Source: Branchiibius sp. NY16-3462-2 | Lineage (GTDB): Bacteria > Actinomycetota > Actinomycetes > Actinomycetales > Dermatophilaceae | Assembly (NCBI RefSeq): GCF_001594145.1 | Contig: NZ_LVCF01000035.1 | Location: 1-64,000 of the forward strand | Reading direction: 5' to 3' | Length of the DNA: 64,000 nt | Shown here: positions 28,081-34,547 of the stretch, piece by piece | Layout: the number at the start of each line of letters is the position of its first letter | Numbering within the stretch: the first letter of the stretch is position 1 | The notes under the pieces: generated by a model | What the model saw: only the letters and a program-made list of their open reading frames with translations | What the model was told of the DNA's origin: nothing | Database searches by the model: none | Translations under genes and position numbers: made by a program

Positions 28081-29874
28081 ATGCGTTGGACGAAGATCGT
28101 GGCGCTGGCCGCCGCAGGTTCGTTGTCGCTCGCCGCGTGTGGCGGCGGAAGCGATAAGGGTGGTGGAAGCAGCGACAACGCGACCAGCGGTGGGGGATCG
28201 CAGACGGTTGCGCTGGACCCCACCGCGAAGGGCCCGGCCCCCGCGGTTGACGGTGCCAAGACCGGTGGCACCCTGACGGTGCCCTACAACGCGGTGCCGG
28301 AGACGTTCGACCCGACCCGTGACTACTACCAGGACACCGACGCCATCATGAGCCAGTTGGTGACCCGGTCGCTGACCGCCTACCGGGTGGGCAAGGAAGG
28401 CAAGCCGGTCCTGGTGCCGGACCTGGCTGAGGACCTGGGCACCCAGTCCGACGGTGGTCTGACCTGGACCTTCAAGCTCAAGCCGAACATGAAGTACTCC
28501 GACGGCAGCACCATCAAGGCCGCCGACTTCGTCTACTCGATCAAGCGTTCGTTCGACACCGCGGACTACCCCGACGGTCCGGCCGCTAACTACGGCTTCC
28601 AGTACTACAAGAACTTCCCGGACCCCTCGGCTGAGAAGCAGGCGGACAACGTCTACACCGGCCCGTACACCGGCAAGGACGCCAACTTCACGACCGCTGA
28701 GGCGCCGAACGACACCACGCTGGTCGTCCACCTGAAGAAGAAGTGGCCGACCTTCCCGTACTACGCCGCGTTCCCGGTGATGTCGCCGATCCCGCAGGCC
28801 AAGGACACCAAGGCCAACTACGGCAACAACCCGATCGCCTCCGGGCCATACATGTTCGACAGCTACACCGTCGGCAGCGAGTTGAAGCTGAAGAAGAACC
28901 CGAACTGGGACCCCAACTCCGACCCGGTGCGTCACCAGTTCGTCGACGCTTACGACTTCAAGTTCGGCGTCGACATCGTTCCCAACCAGACCGCGATCAT
29001 CGCCTCCAACGGCACCGCGGCGACGTCGCTGAACTTCGACGGCGTGGACTCCTCGCTGATCAGCAAGGTCAGCGGTGCGGGCGCGAGCAACGCCGACCAG
29101 TTGGTCGTCGGTCCGGACCCGTGTGTCACCTACGCGACCATCGACAGCCGGTCGGTCCCGCTCGAGGTTCGCAAGGCGTACGCCGTTGCGTACCCGATCG
29201 ACCAGCTGCGCAAGGCCACCGGTGAGACGACCCTGTCGTTCACCCCGGCCACCACCTACGGTTCGGCGAACATCCCCGGCTTCGAGGCGTACGCCCCGGT
29301 GAACGGGCTGACCGGTAAGGGCAACGGCGACCCGGCCAAGGCCAAGGAAATGCTGGCGGCCGCGGGTAAGACCGGCTTCAAGATCTCCTACTACTACTCC
29401 AACAACGACCCGACAGCGGTTGCGGCCAACTCGGTCAAGAAGCAGGCGCTGACCGCGGCCGGCTTCACGGTGCAGGACGTGGGTGTCTCCAAGACCGATC
29501 TGCGTAAGAAGCGCAACCTGACGGACGGCTCGGTCAACACCGGCCAGGGTCCGCGCGGTTGGTGCTACGACTGGCCGGCGAACGACTCGGTCTACCCGCA
29601 GATCTTCACCTCTGCCGCCATCGGCGCGTCGATCAGCGTCGGCATGCTGAAGGACCCGGCCCTGGACGCGCAGATCGACGCGATCGCCGTCCTGCCGATC
29701 GACCAGCAGCAGGCGAAGTGGAACACGCTGGACAAGGAGATCGCGGAGAAGTACCTGCCGGCGGTTCCGCTCGACTACGGTCGTGCGAACCTGTTGTTCG
29801 GCAAGCAGGTGCACAACGTGATCAACGACCCGAACCGCGGTATGCCGGACTTCGCCCAGATCTGGGTCGGCTGA
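28081..29874 (+). CDS. peptide ABC transporter substrate-binding lipoprotein (SBP family 5)
   Basis: The protein has 597 residues. A lipoprotein signal peptide ends in lipobox LAAC (Cys20), followed by a Gly/Ser/Asp linker. The mature part is DppA/OppA-like: NAVPETFDPTRDYYQDTDAI, ADFVYSIKRSFDT, TLVVHLKKKWPTFPY, and a C-terminal DPALDAQIDAI...RGMPDFAQIWVG. It should be tethered outside the membrane and present oligopeptides or related solutes to the permeases encoded downstream. ATG 28081 is used because GAGGAG lies 7 nt upstream; ATG 28066 overlaps that site. A strong hairpin follows the stop, so this gene may be expressed above the rest of the operon. Confidence 0.93.
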   Translation: MRWTKIVALAAAGSLSLAACGGGSDKGGGSSDNATSGGGSQTVALDPTAKGPAPAVDGAKTGGTLTVPYNAVPETFDPTRDYYQDTDAIMSQLVTRSLTAYRVGKEGKPVLVPDLAEDLGTQSDGGLTWTFKLKPNMKYSDGSTIKAADFVYSIKRSFDTADYPDGPAANYGFQYYKNFPDPSAEKQADNVYTGPYTGKDANFTTAEAPNDTTLVVHLKKKWPTFPYYAAFPVMSPIPQAKDTKANYGNNPIASGPYMFDSYTVGSELKLKKNPNWDPNSDPVRHQFVDAYDFKFGVDIVPNQTAIIASNGTAATSLNFDGVDSSLISKVSGAGASNADQLVVGPDPCVTYATIDSRSVPLEVRKAYAVAYPIDQLRKATGETTLSFTPATTYGSANIPGFEAYAPVNGLTGKGNGDPAKAKEMLAAAGKTGFKISYYYSNNDPTAVAANSVKKQALTAAGFTVQDVGVSKTDLRKKRNLTDGSVNTGQGPRGWCYDWPANDSVYPQIFTSAAIGASISVGMLKDPALDAQIDAIAVLPIDQQQAKWNTLDKEIAEKYLPAVPLDYGRANLLFGKQVHNVINDPNRGMPDFAQIWVG

Positions 29875-29893
29875 CCTTCGGGTAGCAACGCCA

Positions 29894-29931
29894 GGTGAGC
29901 CCGCCTTCGCGACCGCGGAGGCGGGCTCACC
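29894..29931 (+). terminator. hairpin between the binding-protein and permease genes
   Basis: A perfect 13-bp stem (GGTGAGCCCGCCT / AGGCGGGCTCACC) encloses a 12-nt loop, 20 bp after the stop codon. There is no T run, so it may be a partial terminator or an mRNA-stabilising structure that raises the level of the binding-protein mRNA over the membrane components, which is common in such operons. Confidence 0.65.
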
Positions 29932-30021
29932 GGTGCGGCAGTACACCTCACCGGACACACCCGTTCCGGTTAGGCTCGACCAGCGGGCATCAACCGCTCG
30001 TGGGCAGGTATTGGAGGATCG

Positions 30022-31065
30022 ATGAGTCTCAGTCCGCAACTGAATCCGGATCAGGCCGCGGAGAGTGTGGAAACACTCACCCAGGCCGAGCACGCCCCTG
30101 ACGACTCCGGGCGACGTGGCCGGCGCAAAAGTACGGACAACGCCAGCAAGTCCCCTTCGCGGATCGCCTGGGAGCGACTGCGTCGGGACAAAGTGGCGAT
30201 CTTCTGCTCGTTCATCGTGCTGTTCTTCCTGCTGATGGCGATCTTCGCCCCGCTGCTCGCCTCGTGGGAGGGGCAGGACCCCAACGTCTCCGACACCAAC
30301 CTGGTCGACCTGGACGGCAACCCGATCGACGGACCAAACTCCGAGCACTGGTTGGGCGTCACGCCCAAGGTCGGCCGTGACATCTTCGCCCGTTACGTCT
30401 ACGGCGTGCGGCCCAGCCTCGCCATCGCCATCTTCGCCGCCATCGGCACCACGCTGATCGGCCTGGTGCTCGGTCTGCTGGCCGGCTACTTCGGTGGTTG
30501 GGTCGACAAGGTGGTCTCCTGGTGGGTCGACTTCCTGCTGTCCCTGCCGTTCCTGCTGTTCGCGATCGGTCTGGTGCCGATCGTCCAGTCGTGGTTCGGC
30601 AACCCGTTCACGATCACCCAGGAGACGACCGCCCGGGTCAGATTCGGGGCGCTGATCTTCATTCTGCTGATCTTCGGCTGGGCCACGATGGCCCGGTTGA
30701 CCCGAAGTACCGTCATCTCCCTGCGTGAGTCTGAATTCATCCAGGCCGCAAGGGTGCTCGGCGTCCCGACCCGGCGGATCCTGTTCAAGGAGATGGTCCC
30801 CAACCTGGTTGGTGTGACCCTGGTCTTCCTCACGATGGCCGTCCCGACGTACATCTCCTCCGAGGCCGGTCTGTCCTATCTCGGTGTGGGCCTGCAGGAC
30901 CCGATCGCCTCGTGGGGCAACATGATCGCCGACGCGCAGAAGTACTACGCCACCCAGCCGCTGTACCTATGGGTACCCGTGCTGTCCGTCGCCCTGCTCG
31001 TGCTCGCGCTGAGCCTGCTGGGCGATGCCGTCGCCGATGCGTTCAACCCCAGCACCCGACGATGA
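30022..31065 (+). CDS. peptide ABC transporter permease, DppC/OppC type
   Basis: The protein has 347 residues. A cytoplasmic N-terminal tail of about 55 residues leads to the first TM (AIFCSFIVLFFLLMAIFAPL), the periplasm-facing loop with EHWLGVTPKVGRDIFARYVY (an OppC_N-type signature), and a binding-protein-dependent permease core with about five more TMs and the EAA loop ESEFIQAARVLGVPTRRILF. It pairs with the DppB-type permease that follows. GGAGG 5 nt upstream marks ATG 30022. The DppC-type gene precedes the DppB-type one, the reverse of the common dppABCDF order. Confidence 0.92.
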   Translation: MSLSPQLNPDQAAESVETLTQAEHAPDDSGRRGRRKSTDNASKSPSRIAWERLRRDKVAIFCSFIVLFFLLMAIFAPLLASWEGQDPNVSDTNLVDLDGNPIDGPNSEHWLGVTPKVGRDIFARYVYGVRPSLAIAIFAAIGTTLIGLVLGLLAGYFGGWVDKVVSWWVDFLLSLPFLLFAIGLVPIVQSWFGNPFTITQETTARVRFGALIFILLIFGWATMARLTRSTVISLRESEFIQAARVLGVPTRRILFKEMVPNLVGVTLVFLTMAVPTYISSEAGLSYLGVGLQDPIASWGNMIADAQKYYATQPLYLWVPVLSVALLVLALSLLGDAVADAFNPSTRR

Positions 31066-31145
31066 TGCGGTTATCCCCGTTGCCCATCGTCCACCAACCG
31101 ACGATCAACCGATCCGACGTGATGTCGCAGACCAAGGAGCGTTGA
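31062..31145 (+). CDS. candidate 27-residue ORF between the two permease genes
   Basis: An ORF starting at ATG 31062 overlaps the DppC-type stop (ATGATG), and its TGA (31143-31145) directly abuts the GTG of the DppB-type gene, so it fills the 80-bp gap exactly. It reads MMRLSPLPIVHQPTINRSDV followed by MSQTKER. Its 3' end also carries the AAGGAG ribosome binding site of the next gene. There is no family match, and it may simply be untranslated spacer or a translational-coupling device. Confidence 0.3.
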   Translation: MMRLSPLPIVHQPTINRSDVMSQTKER

Positions 31146-32135
31146 GTGCTCGTCTACATCCTGCGCCGGCTGGCGCTGACCCTGAGCGTGATCGTGGGGG
31201 CGGTCACTCTCACCTTCGTGATCTTCTACCTGGGTCCGAGCGACCCGGTCGCCTCGCTGTGCCCACGCAACTGCACGGCCAACCAGCAAGCCCAGATCGA
31301 ACGCAAGATGGGCCTGGACCAGCCGCGTATCGAGCAGTACGGGCAGTACATGAAGGGTCTGGTCGCAGGCCGCGAGATCGGGTCCGGGCCGACGACCCAG
31401 AGCTGTGACGCGCCGTGCCTGGGGTGGTCGTTCATCCAGAACCGCCCCGTCAAGGACATCGTGTTCCAGGTGCTCCCGGTGACGTTGAGCATCCTCATCG
31501 GCGGCGCCGTCGTCTACATCATCTTCGGTCTGGCGTTCGGGGTGATCGCCGCGCGCAACCGGGGAAACTACCTGGATAGATTCATCGTTGGTGTCACCCA
31601 GACGGTCCCAGCCGTGCCCTACTACGTGCTGGCGCTGCTGTTCTACCTCTACCTGATGGTGTTGAACCCGATCCTGCCGCAGCCCGGCTATACATCGCCC
31701 TTCGAGAACCCCTTCGCCTGGATCACCGGCTTCATCGGGGTGTGGATGCTGTACGGGCTGTACGCCGCGACCGGGTACGTGCGGTATGTCCGCGCGAACA
31801 TGATCGATGCGCTCTCCGGCGACTACGTCCGCACGGCGCGGTCCAAGGGCCTCTCGGAATGGCGGGTCACGCTGTCCCACGCTCTGCGCGCGACCATGGC
31901 ACCGTTCCTCACCCTTGTCGGGTTGAACCTGGTGCTCGACGTCGGTGGCGCCATCTTCACCGAGAACATCTTCCAGTTGCAGGGCATGGGATACCTGTCG
32001 ATCCAGTCCTTCAACAACTCCGATCTGCAGGTCATCAGCGGAATCGTCGTGGTGACCGCGATCGTGACCAGTGTGGGGAACCTGATCGTCGACCTGCTGT
32101 ACGGCGTCGTCGACCCCCGCGTGAAACTGAGCTGA
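31146..32135 (+). CDS. peptide ABC transporter permease, DppB/OppB type
   Basis: The protein has 329 residues. It starts LVYILRRLALTLSVIVGAVT, the typical DppB first TM, and has about six TMs. The extracytoplasmic loop (about 35-95) is long and contains four Cys (LCPRNCTANQ and QSCDAPCLGW), possibly disulfide-linked. The EAA loop is DYVRTARSKGLSEWRVTLSH, and the conserved end IQSFNNSDLQVISGIVVVTA fits the family. GTG 31146 has AAGGAG 6 nt upstream. It forms the channel with the DppC-type subunit. Confidence 0.92.
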   Translation: MLVYILRRLALTLSVIVGAVTLTFVIFYLGPSDPVASLCPRNCTANQQAQIERKMGLDQPRIEQYGQYMKGLVAGREIGSGPTTQSCDAPCLGWSFIQNRPVKDIVFQVLPVTLSILIGGAVVYIIFGLAFGVIAARNRGNYLDRFIVGVTQTVPAVPYYVLALLFYLYLMVLNPILPQPGYTSPFENPFAWITGFIGVWMLYGLYAATGYVRYVRANMIDALSGDYVRTARSKGLSEWRVTLSHALRATMAPFLTLVGLNLVLDVGGAIFTENIFQLQGMGYLSIQSFNNSDLQVISGIVVVTAIVTSVGNLIVDLLYGVVDPRVKLS

Positions 32136-32145
32136 GGAGCCTTAC

Positions 32146-33222
32146 GTGTCAGCGATTATCGAGACAGGTACCACCCGTCGCCCGCCGGTCGACAAGGACG
32201 CCAGGACGATTCTGACGGTCAAGGACCTGCAGGTTCAGTTCCCCACCGGCGACGGTGTCGTCAACGCGGTCAGCGGGGTGTCCTACGAGGTCAAACTGGG
32301 CCAGACGCTGGCCATCGTCGGCGAGTCCGGTTCGGGTAAATCCGTGTCCAGCATGGCTGTGATGGGATTGCACGATCCCAAGCGCAGCCTGATCAGTGGC
32401 TCGATCGACCTGGACGGCACCGAGTTGGTGGGTGCCGAGCCGAGCGTCTTCCGCAACGTCCGCAGCAAGAAGGTCGCGATGATCTTCCAGGACCCGCAGT
32501 CGGCGATGCACCCGTTCAAGCGCGTCGGTGACCAGATCGCCGAGGCCTACAAGATCCACAACAAGGTGTCCAAGAAGGTCGCGAATGCGCGGGCCATCGA
32601 GATGCTGGATCGCGTGGGCATCCCCAACCCGCAGCGACGGGCCAAGCAGTACCCGCACGAGTTCTCCGGCGGTATGCGGCAGCGGGCGATGATCGCCCTC
32701 GGTCTGGTCAACGACCCGCAGCTTTTGATCGCCGACGAGCCGACCACCGCCCTGGACGTCACCGTGCAGGCCCAGATCCTGGACCTGCTCAACGACCTGC
32801 AGAAGGAGTTCGGCTCGGCGATCATCATGATCACCCACGACCTGGCCGTCGTGGCCGAGGTCTCCGACTACGTCATGGTGATGTACGCCGGGCGCAGCGT
32901 TGAGTACGGCACCGCCCAGGAGATCCTGGCCAGCCCCCGGCACCCCTACACCTGGGGACTGCTGTCCAGTGTTCCGTCGCTGAGCACCGACGTGGGTAGT
33001 GAGTTGAAGCCGGTCCGCGGTAACCCGCCGAGCCTGTTGAAACTGCCGACCGGATGCTCGTTCCACCCTCGCTGCGACTACATGTCGCGTGTCCCGGGGG
33101 AGCGCTGCGTCACCGAACTGCCCGAATTCCTGCCCGTCCCCGGCGAGCCGGGCCGACTCTCCCGCTGTCACCTGGCCGACCCGGCCAGCATCTTCGCGGC
33201 CGAGATCGAACCGAACCTGTAA
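32146..33222 (+). CDS. peptide ABC transporter ATPase, DppD/OppD type
   Basis: The protein has 358 residues. Walker A is VGESGSGKSVSSMAVMGL (about 58-75), the Q-loop IFQDPQSAMHP, signature EFSGGMRQRAMIALGLV, Walker B LLIADEPTTALDVTVQAQIL and switch His in MITHDLAVVAE. The C-terminal oligopeptide-transporter domain contains a Cys-rich GCSFHPRCDYM...GERCVTE motif that in relatives binds an Fe-S cluster or zinc. GTG 32146 follows GAGGAGCC. It energises import together with the next gene. Confidence 0.93.
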   Translation: MSAIIETGTTRRPPVDKDARTILTVKDLQVQFPTGDGVVNAVSGVSYEVKLGQTLAIVGESGSGKSVSSMAVMGLHDPKRSLISGSIDLDGTELVGAEPSVFRNVRSKKVAMIFQDPQSAMHPFKRVGDQIAEAYKIHNKVSKKVANARAIEMLDRVGIPNPQRRAKQYPHEFSGGMRQRAMIALGLVNDPQLLIADEPTTALDVTVQAQILDLLNDLQKEFGSAIIMITHDLAVVAEVSDYVMVMYAGRSVEYGTAQEILASPRHPYTWGLLSSVPSLSTDVGSELKPVRGNPPSLLKLPTGCSFHPRCDYMSRVPGERCVTELPEFLPVPGEPGRLSRCHLADPASIFAAEIEPNL

Positions 33223-33235
33223 GCGAGCCGAGGCC

Positions 33236-34438
33236 ATGACTGATCCAAAAAGAGACGAGATCCTCAGCGACGAGCTGCGCAAGCGCGTCGAGCAGACGAA
33301 CGAAGGCACCACGCAGGGACTGTCCACCGACGCCGTCGCGGACAACGAGTTGGCGGGTGGTCCGGTCGATCTGACGCAGACCATCGTGCATCCGAGTTCG
33401 GATGCCGACCGCACGCCGATCCTGACGTTGGACAACGTCCAGAAGCTGTTCCCGGTCAAGGAGTACAGCGGGCTGTTCCCGACCACCCTGCAGACCCGTG
33501 CCGTGGACGGGGTCACCTTCGACCTCGCGGCCGGCGAAACCCTCGGTGTGGTGGGGGAGTCCGGGTGCGGTAAATCCACCGTCGGTCGGTTGATCACCCG
33601 TCTGCTGGAACCCACCGACGGCAAGATCACCTTCGAGGGCCAGGACATCACCCACGCCAAGGAGAAGGACCTGCGCCCGATGCGGCGCAACCTGCAGCTG
33701 ATCTTCCAGGACCCGTACGGATCGTTGAACCCGCGGTTCACCGTGCAGACGATCATCGGCACGCCGCTGGAGATCCACAAGATCGTGCCGAAGAACAAGA
33801 TCAAGGCGCGGGTCGAGGAACTACTCGACGTCGTGGGCCTGAACCCCGAGCACATCAATCGCTACCCCAACGAGTTCTCCGGCGGTCAGCGGCAGCGCAT
33901 CGGCATCGCCCGCGCGTTGGCGGTCGAACCCAAGGTGATCGTCGCTGACGAACCGGTCTCGGCGCTGGATGTCTCCATCCAGGCCCAGGTGATGAACCTG
34001 ATGAGCAAGTTGCGCAAGGAGATGGGCATCGCGTTCGTCTTCATCGCGCACGACCTGGGCGTCGTGCGCCACTTCTCCGACCGGATCGCCGTGATGTACC
34101 TGGGCAAGGTGATGGAACTGGGCAGCCGGGACGACATCTATGGCGCGCCCCAGCACCCCTACACGCAGGCCCTACTGTCGGCTGCTCCCGACCTGAACGT
34201 GGTCCGTGGCGCGGTCCCTGCCGAACGGATCCGCCTGGTCGGCGACGTACCCAGCCCGATCGACCCGCCGAGTGGTTGCCGCTTCCGCACGCGCTGCTGG
34301 AAGGCGCAGGACATCTGCGCCCAGACCGAGCCGCCTCTGGAGAACAAGAAGGGCGCCGAGCCGGGGCACACGATCGCCTGTCACTTCCCGGAGATCAACA
34401 CCGAGATGATCGCGGACGCGGAGGCCACCCCGGCCTGA
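33236..34438 (+). CDS. peptide ABC transporter ATPase, DppF/OppF type
   Basis: The protein has 400 residues. An N-terminal extension of about 55 residues precedes the ATPase: Walker A VGESGCGKSTVGRLITRL, Q-loop IFQDPYGSLNPRFTV, signature EFSGGQRQRIGIARALA, Walker B VIVADEPVSALDVSIQAQVM, switch His in IAHDLGVVRHF. The C-terminal domain has the family Cys cluster (GCRFRTRCW and DICAQTEP). ATG 33236 lies 13 bp after the DppD-type stop with GCCGAGG before it. Upstream in-frame sequence lies inside the DppD-type gene and is discarded. It is the last gene of the importer. Confidence 0.92.
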   Translation: MTDPKRDEILSDELRKRVEQTNEGTTQGLSTDAVADNELAGGPVDLTQTIVHPSSDADRTPILTLDNVQKLFPVKEYSGLFPTTLQTRAVDGVTFDLAAGETLGVVGESGCGKSTVGRLITRLLEPTDGKITFEGQDITHAKEKDLRPMRRNLQLIFQDPYGSLNPRFTVQTIIGTPLEIHKIVPKNKIKARVEELLDVVGLNPEHINRYPNEFSGGQRQRIGIARALAVEPKVIVADEPVSALDVSIQAQVMNLMSKLRKEMGIAFVFIAHDLGVVRHFSDRIAVMYLGKVMELGSRDDIYGAPQHPYTQALLSAAPDLNVVRGAVPAERIRLVGDVPSPIDPPSGCRFRTRCWKAQDICAQTEPPLENKKGAEPGHTIACHFPEINTEMIADAEATPA

Positions 34439-34439
34439 C

Positions 34440-34445
34440 TACACT
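34440..34445 (+). promoter_or_regulatory. -10 box upstream of alaS
   Basis: TACACT begins 2 bp after the transporter stop and ends 7 nt before a GTG that opens a 13-codon ORF. It is the best promoter candidate for alaS, giving a leader of roughly 95 nt. Confidence 0.45.
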
Positions 34446-34452
34446 GGGCCGG

Positions 34453-34494
34453 GTGATCGACCGGTTGGTGCAGGAGCGAGCTATCGAGGGCTGA
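34453..34494 (+). CDS. candidate 13-residue leader ORF ahead of alaS
   Basis: GTG 34453 lies 7 nt from a TACACT -10 box and would be translated from a leaderless mRNA as VIDRLVQERAIEG. Its TGA lies inside the 5' arm and loop of a 6-bp hairpin (34487-34503). The arrangement resembles an attenuation or coupling leader, but the peptide has only one Ala codon, so an alanine-specific attenuator is not evident. Confidence 0.3.
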   Translation: MIDRLVQERAIEG

Positions 34495-34503
34495 GAAAGC
34501 CCT
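34487..34503 (+). other. hairpin in the alaS leader
   Basis: AGGGCT pairs with AGCCCT around a GAGAA loop. It sits between the transporter operon and alaS and includes the stop codon of the small leader ORF. No T run follows, so it is either a weak terminator for the upstream operon or a leader structure. Confidence 0.45.
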
Positions 34504-34547
34504 GCCTAGCTGCCGCCTGCCCGACCACCACAAAGGACTGAATTCAC

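Noticed and set aside
28078..30348. 756-codon ORF on the minus strand
   Set aside because: It lies antisense to the peptide-binding lipoprotein and DppC-type permease genes, has no recognisable domain, and is a product of GC-rich codon bias on the coding strand.
32149..33858. 569-codon ORF on the minus strand
   Set aside because: It is antisense to the two transporter ATPases and has no domain.
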